This document shows positions 1-8,312 of a stretch of DNA of 64,000 bases, in pieces. Both the position numbers and the translations under genes were made by a program. A model generated the notes under the pieces. The model was not told the DNA's origin. It made no database searches and saw only the letters and a list, made by a program, of their open reading frames with translations. The stretch spans positions 62,001 through 126,000 of the forward strand of contig JBARZE010000017.1 in assembly GCA_049649525.1 (NCBI GenBank), read 5' to 3'. The DNA comes from JAAURB01 sp049649525. GTDB taxonomy: Bacteria > Cyanobacteriota > Cyanobacteriia > Cyanobacteriales > Microcoleaceae. Each line of letters starts with the position of its first letter. Positions within the stretch are counted from its first letter, which is position 1.

Positions 1-823
1 TATACGCCCACAAAATAGCTTCTTTGACCCAGTCACCATCTACAAAAATCGCTGTATTCAGTGCATCTCTTAACTGCTGATCTGTTTTAGCATTCGTGAA
101 AGTTTGTCCCTGATATTCAGCTCGGTTACGGATATATTTGAATTCTCCTTCCAAAGTCACAAACGAGAAAGGGGGAATAACTTGATCTCGCAGGGCATCT
201 GCTAAAGTATAACGAAAATCCGGATGACATTTGTAGGCACTCTCATCAATTTGCTCGTAAGTTAACCAATTGCCCAAAATTCGGTTATTGTCAGAACGGA
301 ATGGAGTCCCTGAAGTCATTAAGCGGTGAGCCACTACATCATCGGGAAAAGCTTTTTCACAGGCTTGTCCGAAGGAAAGTTTCTCGCTGGCATGGTGAAC
401 TTCATCAAGAATGACAAACACTCTTCCCTTAACACTTTTACCTAAAGCATTTGCTAAATTTTGAGCATTTCGTCCAGTTGCGAGCCATTGGTAGCTAACA
501 ACTAAACCGTCATAGCTGTGTTTTAATAGGTCTTCAGGAGTGGGTAATGTTTTCAATCGACTATCAGTCCCCGAATAGTAGAGAACTAAACCGAAAAGAT
601 TCTGGGCATCTTGGGCATATTGCTTTCTGAGATGTTCCGACGGAGTGACAGCGATAACAAATTTCCAATCCAAAGTCGTTTTTAATGAATTAAAGGTGTG
701 CAATGCCCCACCTGTTTTTCCAGAAGCTGTACAGCCTTCAACCAAGGTATTTTTCTGAGGATTTGCTTGATACTGCCGAACAAAGCGTTCTTGCCAGTCT
801 CTCGGGATAAATAGATGACTCAT
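1..823 (-). CDS. Superfamily II helicase (restriction-type), 3' end cut by window edge
   Basis: The reading frame opens at an ATG at 823 with a good upstream AAGGAG and runs off the left edge, so only about 274 N-terminal residues are visible. Seen: a Walker A motif GCTASGKT at residues 30-37, a DEVHH motif II at 140-144 and a motif III-like SGTPF near 168, in the order expected for the first RecA domain of DEAD/DEAH helicases. In this family such proteins are often R subunits of restriction systems or stand-alone defence helicases that couple ATP hydrolysis to DNA translocation. No nuclease domain is visible in the retained part, so a restriction role is only a suggestion. The neighbouring RHH and KilA-N genes support an accessory or defence setting. 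Confidence 0.75.
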   Translation of the reverse strand, partial: MSHLFIPRDWQERFVRQYQANPQKNTLVEGCTASGKTGGALHTFNSLKTTLDWKFVIAVTPSEHLRKQYAQDAQNLFGLVLYYSGTDSRLKTLPTPEDLLKHSYDGLVVSYQWLATGRNAQNLANALGKSVKGRVFVILDEVHHASEKLSFGQACEKAFPDDVVAHRLMTSGTPFRSDNNRILGNWLTYEQIDESAYKCHPDFRYTLADALRDQVIPPFSFVTLEGEFKYIRNRAEYQGQTFTNAKTDQQLRDALNTAIFVDGDWVKEAILWAY

Positions 824-924
824 CGGTAAACTCCTTATTGTTACAATTTGGGTAGTGTGTAGTTCAAGCGCAACTCATGCAGAGATTATGTATCTCAATA
901 GTATCACTTTTGTAACTCATAGGC

Positions 925-1239
925 ATGGCAAGAACCAGTAAAGATAAAACTATTTCTATTCGACTGTCTCAAGCCATGCTGGAGGCATTAGATGCCCGTG
1001 CTGTCTTAGATGAGAAAGATAGAGCGCAAGTGATACGAGAAGCAATTGCGAAACATTTGGCAATTAATGATGAAGATGAAATTGAAACAAAACTTGGCTT
1101 TTTAGAACGTAGCGTGAACCAGCTTCAAGGTGAGTATCAACAAGATAGAAAGAAAACAAAAGCCTTAGAGAAACGAATAGATGAGATAACCCGTTTAGTT
1201 AGCTATTGTCTGGAACGCTTACCACCGGGTAAAACTTAA
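925..1239 (+). CDS. Ribbon-helix-helix DNA-binding protein with coiled-coil tail
   Basis: A 104-residue protein. Residues 8-50 (TISIRLSQAMLEALDARA, then DRAQVIREAIAKHL) have the short beta strand followed by two helices typical of CopG/Arc-type ribbon-helix-helix repressors. Residues 55-95 are rich in charged heptads (FLERSVNQLQGEYQQDRKK) and predict a coiled coil. RHH proteins dimerise to bind operator DNA and are common as antitoxins or plasmid and phage regulators. No toxin-sized partner lies next to it on the same strand. It is divergent from the helicase gene, with about 100 bases between them, so it may regulate that promoter; this is inference. Confidence 0.7.
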   Translation: MARTSKDKTISIRLSQAMLEALDARAVLDEKDRAQVIREAIAKHLAINDEDEIETKLGFLERSVNQLQGEYQQDRKKTKALEKRIDEITRLVSYCLERLPPGKT

Positions 1240-1282
1240 AGAGCGTTTCGCTTAATTACTCGGATGCCAAAGCGCCAATGAA

Positions 1283-2023
1283 CTAAGATAATGCAAGCTT
1301 GACTTTACTTCCTGCATCATCACAACTTTGGTGGCACTGGTGAAAGCCGTAACGTTGGTTTTCCTCAATTTCCTCCTCCGCCAAGGCTTCTGCTAACCCT
1401 AAAGCTGCAACTTCTACTCTAGATAGGTGATCTCGTAAACTTGCTCGTTTTGCTAACCCTTTCTTTTCTTTGATTTGTTTTGCTGTCCCTCCAAGAACTT
1501 GCTTATTGATCGCATTGGTGCAGTTGGCATACTCAAAAGGCTTCGATACTCCATGTTGTTGTAGAGTAGTGGTGAACTGATGGCGAACCTGTTTATTCTC
1601 TAAGCGGATTTGAATCCATCTGTCCGATTTTCCTTGACGCTTCCAATTGTTTATAGCTCGCTCAACTCCTTTGTCAGGCTCGATTTCTTCCTCTACATAA
1701 CGCTTCGCCCATTCGTTTACTTGTATATGGAGATTAGGATCAAGATATTTCGCGTAAGCTAGGGCTACTTGCCAATGTCCCCATGTTCCACCACCTCGTC
1801 CTCGCACCGTTTTTAGAATATCGGTTAAATTGACATTTAATTTTTTCTCCAGTGCAAGCAGAAAACTCTCAGATTGATCTAGGTCTAACCACCTTCTAGG
1901 GTGTTTCCCCTTCGGACTATTCGCCGCTTTCCATAACTGATTTAAGCTGATCAAATTTGTATTCTTGTCATAGGTGATTAGCATCCCTTGGTATTCTAAG
2001 GGAACTAGATTTTTATTTGTCAT
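1283..2023 (-). CDS. KilA-N domain protein
   Basis: A 246-residue protein. Residues 8-120 match the KilA-N domain, a DNA-binding module found mainly in phages and large DNA viruses: a strand-rich start (YQGMLITYDKNTNLISLNQLWKAA), HPRRWLDL near 42, a VRGRGGGTWGHWQVALAYAKYL core near 69-92, and VNEWAKRYVEEE. The C-terminal half is a helical, charged region (KRQGKSDRWIQIRLENKQVRHQF) of unknown role. KilA-N proteins in bacterial chromosomes are usually prophage or defence-island relics. It lies just upstream of no same-strand gene, with the acidic winged-helix-like gene transcribed towards it, so the two may be co-transcribed (46-base gap). Confidence 0.8.
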   Translation of the reverse strand: MTNKNLVPLEYQGMLITYDKNTNLISLNQLWKAANSPKGKHPRRWLDLDQSESFLLALEKKLNVNLTDILKTVRGRGGGTWGHWQVALAYAKYLDPNLHIQVNEWAKRYVEEEIEPDKGVERAINNWKRQGKSDRWIQIRLENKQVRHQFTTTLQQHGVSKPFEYANCTNAINKQVLGGTAKQIKEKKGLAKRASLRDHLSRVEVAALGLAEALAEEEIEENQRYGFHQCHQSCDDAGSKVKLALS

Positions 2024-2069
2024 AACACTAAATAATTCTCCAGTAGATGATGTAAAACCTGACTAATTC

Positions 2070-2711
2070 TTATTGAGCTATCTGATAGCCTTTGTTTGCA
2101 TTCTGATTAACAGAATTAGTATAAGGCTCTGGATAAGAGTTCAATACATAAACTCCTCTTTTAAGGAGTTTCCACTTTCCAGTCTTTTTGCCATTAGTTA
2201 AAGCTGCGTTTGCTGAGTTTCTAGCTCTCCTAAAATTTAGGTCGTCTTCTTCAATTTGATATATTCTATGGGCAATATCTGCTGGTTTCGCTGGCTGGCA
2301 CACTCTTAAAATTTCGCAGATAACGTCTTCTATTGGACGATTTTGATATTGAGGATATAACCAGTCTTTTGGAGAAGAGTTGTCTTCTTCGTTCTCCTCG
2401 AAATCATCATTATCCTCATCGTAATCGCTCATCTCATCAACATATTCGTCGATCTCTTCTGACGACGTTTTGTTGAAACTCGTAGCTCCAGAATTGGATG
2501 AGTTGATTGCTTCGATATCAAAGTATACTTGGATCTTCTCAGAACTAGAATTTTCGTCTTCTTGAAGTTTATCTAATAAAGCTGTAAAGCTGTCGTAATC
2601 TCTTCTTGCTTTATCAAGTTCATTTTCAAGCTGCTTAATCGTTAGTTTTAGTTCTTTGCGTTGACTTTCAATAAATTGAATTGTTTGCTGTGTAGCGGTT
2701 TCCCTTGACAC
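2070..2711 (-). CDS. Coiled-coil, acidic-linker, winged-helix-like protein
   Basis: A 213-residue protein with three visible parts. Residues 5-50 form a coiled coil (QFIESQRKELKLTIKQLENELDKARRD). Residues about 80-112 are a very acidic, low-complexity linker (EEIDEYVDEMSDYDEDNDDF). Residues 115-195 look like a small winged helix: NRPIEDVICEILRVCQPAKPADIAHRIY, then SANAALTNGKKTGKWKLLKRGVYVL, where the last part reads as recognition helix plus wing. I do not recognise a named family with confidence. A DNA-binding or DNA-mimic regulatory role is plausible. The KilA-N gene follows 46 bases downstream on the same strand. Confidence 0.6.
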   Translation of the reverse strand: MSRETATQQTIQFIESQRKELKLTIKQLENELDKARRDYDSFTALLDKLQEDENSSSEKIQVYFDIEAINSSNSGATSFNKTSSEEIDEYVDEMSDYDEDNDDFEENEEDNSSPKDWLYPQYQNRPIEDVICEILRVCQPAKPADIAHRIYQIEEDDLNFRRARNSANAALTNGKKTGKWKLLKRGVYVLNSYPEPYTNSVNQNANKGYQIAQ

Positions 2712-3299
2712 AGTGGCTATCTCCTTTGCGAGAATTTGACTTTTTAGCCGCCAGACGCTACACTAAATGTAAAAACAGCGCTAGACAGCGCATTTCAAAC
2801 ATAATAGTGTTGAAAGTGTGTTTAGTAGCTAAAATAGAAGGCAGCGAGGAGCTATTTAGGACTGGTAATCATTAATGGCTCCTTTGCCATTTTTAGCATA
2901 TCTCAAAAGCAAGAAATTAACAAGCAAGCTATCATCTTTTTTTTTGCTTGATCATTTTATAGGTTGTATTTTAAGTCAACTTTTGAAATCATTTTTACCC
3001 TTTCTCACTTTACAATAAAATGCTCATCACTATCCCAATGTTTCGCTTCAGCGTACCAGCATAAATCGGATCTAAAGAGAATACAGTGGCAGCATGACGA
3101 TTCAATCTACGGTGAGGTTGTGAGTGAGGTTATAATTCTCATATCATCGTTAGCTGATAAGGTTAAAGTTTCACTCGTCTTTCACTCAATTGAATTAAAC
3201 TGAGGGAATCTTGAGAGTCAAAAATTAGTCTTTTACGTTTAAAAATATTAGTAACTACAGTTCCTGGCAAAAAAGCGCGACTAATTCCTGGGTAACAGA
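2712..3299. other. Intergenic region, 588 bases, with a short inverted repeat
   Basis: No convincing gene. A 79-codon open frame at 2964-3203 (TTG start, no ribosome binding site, no recognisable domain) is probably chance. The part next to the winged-helix-like gene holds a GCGCT-4-AGCGC dyad at 2778-2791. On the minus strand this sits just downstream of a TTGAAA that could be a -35 element. Confidence 0.4.
2778..2791. promoter_or_regulatory. GCGCT inverted repeat upstream of winged-helix-like gene
   Basis: Perfect 5-base arms GCGCT and AGCGC separated by four bases, about 67 bases before the start codon at 2711. Reading the minus strand, TTGAAA immediately precedes it, so the dyad would lie in or near the promoter. 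That is where an operator for an autoregulating DNA-binding protein would be expected. The arms are short and the site occurs once. Confidence 0.3.
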
Positions 3300-4427
3300 C
3301 TATTGGATTTCAATCTTAGCGAGAGTAGAATCTCGGTAATAATACAATAAAATTTGATGATAATTGTAACCATTACTGGCTAAATGATACGCTCCCCACT
3401 GACTCATACCGACTCCATGACCAAAACCTCGACCCGTTACAACAAAATTAGTTGATCCTTCCGTTCGACTCACCCGAAAGCGCGTACTTCTGAGTCCGAG
3501 TAAACCCGCAATTTCTTCCCCATCCATCACGCGACTGCCAGCGTCTCCGGTGACATCCATTGTAATTACACTCCCATAAGCCGAAGTCCGTTGAGGAGTC
3601 ATTGCTTGAACTTTTCCCACACCCGAAATTCGTTGAGTTAAATTGGCTTGAGAGATGGTTTTTGTCCATTCAAACACCGGGGAATTTTGATCGTAATCTG
3701 GAACACCGCGCAAATAAGGCAAAGAATTGTACCAAACATCCTCAGAGTTTTCCGTATGTCCTCCTGAAGAAGAATGAAACGCAGCTAAAATAACTTGACC
3801 GTTATGAGTCAGAACTTGCCCCTGAGTGGCGCTAACAGCGGTTTGAGTGCCGGATGATTCGGTTGAGACTCCTTTATAAACCTGCCACATTTGATCATTG
3901 CCCAAATCATACATCCCGTTGCTGCGTTCTCGTTTATATAGCGCATAAGTCCGGGCAGCCACAGCTTGGGCTTTGAGGGCTTCGGTGGGCCAACCACCGT
4001 CCATTTCTGACCCTAAAACGCTATAGAGATATTGTTCAAGATCGACATAGTTAACTGCGGTGATACCATCTGCTTGGGGAATCAGTAACGCCTTTCCCCG
4101 ATACCAACCGTCTCCTATCCAAACATAACCGCCATTGCTGGGTTCAATCCAAAGTTGATTACTTTTCCATTTATCCAAAACAACTTTGCCTGATTTTGCT
4201 TCCGCCACAAATCCGCCCTGAGAGGACAAATTACCCAACACTTTACCACTGCTATCACGAACAACAGCCTCAGTTGAACTACCCACTTTAACTTGAGAAA
4301 GATCTTTCTCGACCGCAATTCGCAACAATACAGCCGCTTGGGCGGGGGCGACAATTAACAACCATGCAACAACAGTAGTCCACAGTAAACGACGGCAATG
4401 GGTAATCCAACTCAATTGCGGCTTCAT
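3300..4427 (-). CDS. SpoIID/LytB-domain secreted protein
   Basis: I place the start at the ATG at 4427. The longer GTG frame from 4454 would put nine residues in front of a clean signal peptide (MKPQLSWITHCRRLLWTTVVAWLLIVAPAQA). The mature part carries the SpoIID/LytB domain: WIGDGWYRGKALL, then VNYVDLEQYLYSVLGSEMDGGWPTEALKAQAVAARTYAL, the family's most conserved stretch, then AFHSSSGGHTENSEDVW and the glycine/histidine-rich GRGFGHGVGMSQWGA near the C-terminus. In Bacillus, SpoIID is a lytic transglycosylase and LytB an amidase enhancer. Cyanobacterial homologues are presumed to act on peptidoglycan in the periplasm. The gene stands alone and is divergent from rnz. Confidence 0.85.
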   Translation of the reverse strand: MKPQLSWITHCRRLLWTTVVAWLLIVAPAQAAVLLRIAVEKDLSQVKVGSSTEAVVRDSSGKVLGNLSSQGGFVAEAKSGKVVLDKWKSNQLWIEPSNGGYVWIGDGWYRGKALLIPQADGITAVNYVDLEQYLYSVLGSEMDGGWPTEALKAQAVAARTYALYKRERSNGMYDLGNDQMWQVYKGVSTESSGTQTAVSATQGQVLTHNGQVILAAFHSSSGGHTENSEDVWYNSLPYLRGVPDYDQNSPVFEWTKTISQANLTQRISGVGKVQAMTPQRTSAYGSVITMDVTGDAGSRVMDGEEIAGLLGLRSTRFRVSRTEGSTNFVVTGRGFGHGVGMSQWGAYHLASNGYNYHQILLYYYRDSTLAKIEIQ

Positions 4428-4563
4428 AGGGTTAATCTCTAAATCTTTCTGCACTATCTATAAAATGTAGACTCAGTTGAATCTGGTTAAAATTAAGAGT
4501 ATTACAGTTGCTTCATTGGATTTATAGCATACTTTGTACAATTTCATCGCAGGAGTTTAAGTT

Positions 4564-5511
4564 TTGCAGATCACCTTCTTGGGAACCAGTTCTGGTGTCC
4601 CCACCCGCGCCCGTAATGTTTCGAGTATTGCATTAAGATTACCCCAACGAGCCGAATTATGGCTATTTGACTGTGGGGAAGGCACTCAGCATCAATTTCT
4701 TCGTAGCGAACTCAAGGTTAGTCAGCTTCGACGGATTTTTGTCACTCATATGCATGGAGATCATATTTTTGGCTTACCGGGGTTGCTTGCCAGTTGCGGC
4801 TTAGGGGGTAATGTCAAAGAAATTGATCTTTACGGGCCATCTAGATTAGAAGATTTTCTCAAAGCAAGTTCGGGGCATTCTGAAACTCATTTTTCTTATC
4901 CGATTCATATTCATAAAAGTAAGCCGGGAATTTTGTATGAAGATGAGGAATATCAGGTGAGTTGTAGCTATCTCAAACACCGGGTGACGGCTTTTGGCTA
5001 TCGGATTACAGAAAAAGATAAACCCGGACGATTTAACGTCGAAAAGGCCAAAGCATTGGGTATTCCACCGGGGCCAATTTATGCTCAACTGAAAAAAGGG
5101 GCAGTGGTGACTTTACCCGATGGCCGCATTATTAATGGGGCTGAGTTGTGTGGTGCGCCACAAAAGGGTCGAACATTTGTTTATTGTACAGATACGGTTT
5201 TTTGTGAAAATGCGATTGAACTGGCGCAAGATGCGGATGTATTAGTGCATGAAGCAACATTTGCTCATCAAGACGCAGAGATGGCATTTCAACGGCTTCA
5301 TTCCACCTCAACAATGGCGGCGCAGGTGGCGTTATCAGCTAATGTTAAGACGCTAATTATGACTCATTTTAGTCCTCGTTATGCTCCGGGAAATAGCGTC
5401 ACAATTGAGGATTTATTAACGGAAGCACAAGCGATTTTTCCGAATACTTATTTAGCTTATGATTTCTTTAGTTATGAGATTCCTCGCCGGGAAGAATTAG
5501 TAAGGGTTTAA
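4564..5511 (+). CDS. rnz: Ribonuclease Z (tRNA 3' processing endonuclease)
   Basis: A 315-residue protein of the beta-lactamase-fold family that cuts tRNA precursors after the discriminator base. The start is TTG at 4564: AGGAG at 4551-4555 gives an 8-base spacing, and the frame begins directly at the conserved MQITFLGTSSGVPT. Metal-binding residues are visible: HMHGDH at 62-67, further histidines in SYLKHRVTAFGYR, the DTVF aspartate (motif CTDTVFCENA), and MTHFSPRY near the C-terminus. Length is normal for the short bacterial and plastid-type enzyme. The last 44 bases overlap the end of the convergent GH3-like gene, so the two transcripts have complementary 3' ends. Confidence 0.95.
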   Translation: MQITFLGTSSGVPTRARNVSSIALRLPQRAELWLFDCGEGTQHQFLRSELKVSQLRRIFVTHMHGDHIFGLPGLLASCGLGGNVKEIDLYGPSRLEDFLKASSGHSETHFSYPIHIHKSKPGILYEDEEYQVSCSYLKHRVTAFGYRITEKDKPGRFNVEKAKALGIPPGPIYAQLKKGAVVTLPDGRIINGAELCGAPQKGRTFVYCTDTVFCENAIELAQDADVLVHEATFAHQDAEMAFQRLHSTSTMAAQVALSANVKTLIMTHFSPRYAPGNSVTIEDLLTEAQAIFPNTYLAYDFFSYEIPRREELVRV

Positions 5512-6964
5512 CTGTTAAAATTTCAGGTTTGATATCTCCCCATTTTTTTCCCGTCGCTATTGTCTGGTGTAAAATGTTTTCCAGTATATCGGGAGAAATA
5601 ATAACTTGTGCAGGTGATAATTGACCATATAATCGAGCTTGGCGATAATGGTACGATTGCATTAGAAGTCGATCTAAATTGCGAGCAACTTCTGAGGGAT
5701 GCTGCTCCAGTTGATCGACAACTAAAACATAATAGGGTGGAGAACTATTAATCGGAATTAGACTTTTAAAAAAAGTATTTTTAAGAGGTAACTGACGGAT
5801 CGCTTCAGCCACAAAACTTTCATGTAACTTCTCCCCCACAAAATCACTTGTATTTCCTTCTCTACCGATAAACTCTAAGCAAGGAGTATTTAAATAAAAC
5901 TTTGTCACCCAAACGCGATCGCCAATTTTATACCGATATAATCCTCCTTTTTGGGAAATAATTACAGAGTATATTTGATTTTGTTCGAGTTGATGTAATT
6001 GATAGATTTGGCTATTGCAACCTTCAAACTCAAAAAATACTTCATCCAGTAATGGTACGCATCCAGAAGCTTGAATTAAAGGTACAGTCATGGGTGCTTC
6101 GGTGGCGAGTAATCCTTTACCTTGTACGAGTATTTCTGGAAATAAGCGTCGTAAATAGTTGGCGGGATCTTGTGAGTAAGCGTTATCCCAACAGGAAATT
6201 AATTTTAGGTGTGGCCATAATTCTGTCCAAGATATTGGCGATTGTAATAGTAACTGATAACGTTTTTCTGAGATCCGGTGTTTTAATCGATCTGCAAGTT
6301 TTTTATGATGGGTTTGAATATAATCAAGATGTATTTTTAAAAAACTCGGACTCCAAATTGATAAAATTTCTAATTGCTCTGTTTCTATTAGTTTTAAGCA
6401 AAGTGCCTGTTTAAATTCTTCAACCGTTTTGAATCGTTTCGGTAAAATAATCAGAAAAGGACTTAACAATAATCTCAACCCAAAATCTAAATATTCGGAA
6501 TCATTTTCTAATCCTAAAGAATTCTGATTCTCTTCAAATTCAGGAGAAATACAGAAATATATCTTTCCAGTTGTCAATTTAGGGCCATTTTTAATTAGGT
6601 CTTGCGCCCAAATACAAAACATTTGATTAAAAGATTTTCGCAAAGATTTTGTATAAGGAATTAATTTTGCTGAACTTCTACTTCCTGATGTTTTTTCATA
6701 AAATATAATTGATTCTGGAGTTAATAATTTATTTTTACCCGGTTCGATCCATTGTTTGATGTCTTCATAATTGACAATCGGGATTTTTTCCCAATCTTCT
6801 ATAGACTTTATACCGAGACTTTGACCATATTTACTCTTAATTAGGCGAGTGAATATTTCTTCTTGAACCGCTTTTTGAGCCTGTTCTGGCTTCAACAGTT
6901 TTTGTTTAAACTTTTGAGCAGTTGGAGTTAATATTTTGCTTAATAAGTTAATGAGTATTCGCAT
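5468..6964 (-). CDS. GH3-family acyl-adenylating amide synthetase-like enzyme
   Basis: A 498-residue protein. The GH3 family (plant auxin/jasmonate-amido synthetases, firefly-luciferase superfamily) adenylates a carboxylate and transfers it, usually to an amino acid. Seen: the nucleotide loop TSGSRSSAKLIPYT at 92-105, YRYKIGDRVWV near 345 and the family signature FIGREGNTSDFVGEKL near 365-380, which contributes ATP-binding and hinge residues. It is the last gene of the ten-gene minus-strand operon and overlaps the acyltransferase gene by 17 bases. In this setting it may activate the oxidised acid product for conjugation. The substrate cannot be read from sequence. Its 3' end overlaps rnz. Confidence 0.85.
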   Translation of the reverse strand: MRILINLLSKILTPTAQKFKQKLLKPEQAQKAVQEEIFTRLIKSKYGQSLGIKSIEDWEKIPIVNYEDIKQWIEPGKNKLLTPESIIFYEKTSGSRSSAKLIPYTKSLRKSFNQMFCIWAQDLIKNGPKLTTGKIYFCISPEFEENQNSLGLENDSEYLDFGLRLLLSPFLIILPKRFKTVEEFKQALCLKLIETEQLEILSIWSPSFLKIHLDYIQTHHKKLADRLKHRISEKRYQLLLQSPISWTELWPHLKLISCWDNAYSQDPANYLRRLFPEILVQGKGLLATEAPMTVPLIQASGCVPLLDEVFFEFEGCNSQIYQLHQLEQNQIYSVIISQKGGLYRYKIGDRVWVTKFYLNTPCLEFIGREGNTSDFVGEKLHESFVAEAIRQLPLKNTFFKSLIPINSSPPYYVLVVDQLEQHPSEVARNLDRLLMQSYHYRQARLYGQLSPAQVIISPDILENILHQTIATGKKWGDIKPEILTVKPLLILPGEESHN

Positions 6965-7562
6965 TTTGATTAGGATAGAGATCTGTCGTTACAGGAATAA
7001 ATGTTTGATCTTTTATCTTGACACCGGGACCCAAACGACAACCCGCCCCAACAAAGACATGATTGCCAATTGTAATTTTTTTAATATATAGCATTAGGTT
7101 ATCATTTTTGGGTTTAATTACGTGAGAATATAATTGAACTCCGTAGCCAAAAACGACACGATCACCAATTTCAATTAATCCGCGATCGCTAATTTCTAAC
7201 TGGGGTGTCCAATAAACATTTTTGCCAATTTTTGCTCCCCAAAGTCGTAGCCAAGTTGAAAAAAATCCAGGGATAAGACGCAAGATTCTTTCTAAAATTG
7301 GAAAAGCAATATATATGATTTGAATTTGATGGCTACCCCACCAAGATGAATATTTTTTACCGAGTAAATAGCTAACTCCAGGTTTTAGAGGATAAAAAAA
7401 ATGATGAATTTGATAGACAATTAGAGGAATGCCATAAAGGGTAAAAATTAGACAGAATATATTTATCAAGCTGGGATGAATGCAAATTGAGATCAAACAA
7501 CTCATGGCAAGAAGGATTAATATTGTGGGAAACCAAGAGAGTAAAATACTTAATAAAGTCAT
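6948..7562 (-). CDS. Membrane-anchored hexapeptide-repeat acyltransferase
   Basis: A 204-residue protein. Residues 1-60 hold two hydrophobic segments. From about residue 108 the sequence has the hexapeptide pattern of a left-handed beta-helix: WGAKIGKNVYWTPQLEISDRGLIEIGDRVVFGYGVQLYSH, then ITIGNHVFVGAGCRLGPGVKIKD. Enzymes with this fold transfer acetyl or other acyl groups from CoA or ACP. The histidine in LYSH is a candidate catalytic residue. Similar modules occur as C-terminal parts of amino-acid-adenylating proteins in cyanobacteria. It overlaps the GH3 gene by 17 bases, which suggests translational coupling and shared function in modifying the pathway product. Confidence 0.8.
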   Translation of the reverse strand: MTLLSILLSWFPTILILLAMSCLISICIHPSLINIFCLIFTLYGIPLIVYQIHHFFYPLKPGVSYLLGKKYSSWWGSHQIQIIYIAFPILERILRLIPGFFSTWLRLWGAKIGKNVYWTPQLEISDRGLIEIGDRVVFGYGVQLYSHVIKPKNDNLMLYIKKITIGNHVFVGAGCRLGPGVKIKDQTFIPVTTDLYPNQNANTH

Positions 7563-7583
7563 AGTATATTAAACTAAAAGTTA

Positions 7584-8312
7584 TTAATTTAAAGGAAAAA
7601 ACAATTTTTTAATCAGCGTAAGTTTACTTGGAATTCCAAGATGCATTGGGGGTAAATCGTGATGAAAATAAGTTCCATGAACTCTATCCCAAATTTTGAA
7701 ATTACCACCATAATTTCCAATCGTTAAATTATTACTATGATGCCAAGCATGATCGCGAGGAAGAATCAACCAAGGTGATAAAAAACGAGTAATAAAACTG
7801 TTAGGTTTGGGTTCAATTTCGCTATGTCTCCATAAATCTAAAGCTGAAGTTATACTGACTCCTAAAATATATCCAGTTGGATCGGTAAGTAAATAAATAA
7901 ACAAGGAATGTACCCACAGATAGAGAATAAAAAAACTTGTCCATAACGTATTTCTAGACGTTCCAAAAACGTTTCTTTGTCTCATAGTATGATGCACTTG
8001 ATGTAAAGCCCATAACCTAGTAGTATGTAACAACCGATGATTCCAATAATAGAGATAATCAATTAATACAAAACTCAGCAAAAAAGCCCAACTCGAAGTC
8101 AGAGTTATAGAATTTTCCCAGTCTGGGAAGAGGGTTTTATAACCTTGGTAAACAACTGTAATTTGCAAAATAGGTATGACCAAACCTTGAAAGAATAACC
8201 CAGTAATATCTAATAACCAATCTTGCCAACTTGTTGTCTGGATATCTTGACGAGTATAGGTGAAAATTATTAAAATCCAGAAAGTAATAAAAACAATCAT
8301 CTTTATACCCAA
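7584..8312 (-). CDS. Fatty acid hydroxylase superfamily (sterol desaturase-like) membrane enzyme
   Basis: A 242-residue integral membrane protein with four or more hydrophobic stretches. The diiron histidine clusters of the superfamily are intact: HRLLH at 92-96, HQVHH at 104-108 and HAWHH near 190, plus a further histidine in GNYGGNFKIWDRVHGTYFH. Members hydroxylate or desaturate lipids, sterols or carotenoids using O2 and electrons from a ferredoxin or cytochrome b5. It lies in the oxygenase operon, overlaps the upstream Rieske gene by 10 bases and could use the ferredoxin encoded two genes upstream. A lipophilic substrate is likely; its identity is unknown. Confidence 0.88.
   Translation of the reverse strand: MGIKMIVFITFWILIIFTYTRQDIQTTSWQDWLLDITGLFFQGLVIPILQITVVYQGYKTLFPDWENSITLTSSWAFLLSFVLIDYLYYWNHRLLHTTRLWALHQVHHTMRQRNVFGTSRNTLWTSFFILYLWVHSLFIYLLTDPTGYILGVSITSALDLWRHSEIEPKPNSFITRFLSPWLILPRDHAWHHSNNLTIGNYGGNFKIWDRVHGTYFHHDLPPMHLGIPSKLTLIKKLFFPLN

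Noticed and set aside
2964..3203. 79-codon plus-strand open frame
   Set aside because: TTG start, no ribosome binding site and no recognisable domain; lies in AT-rich intergenic DNA.
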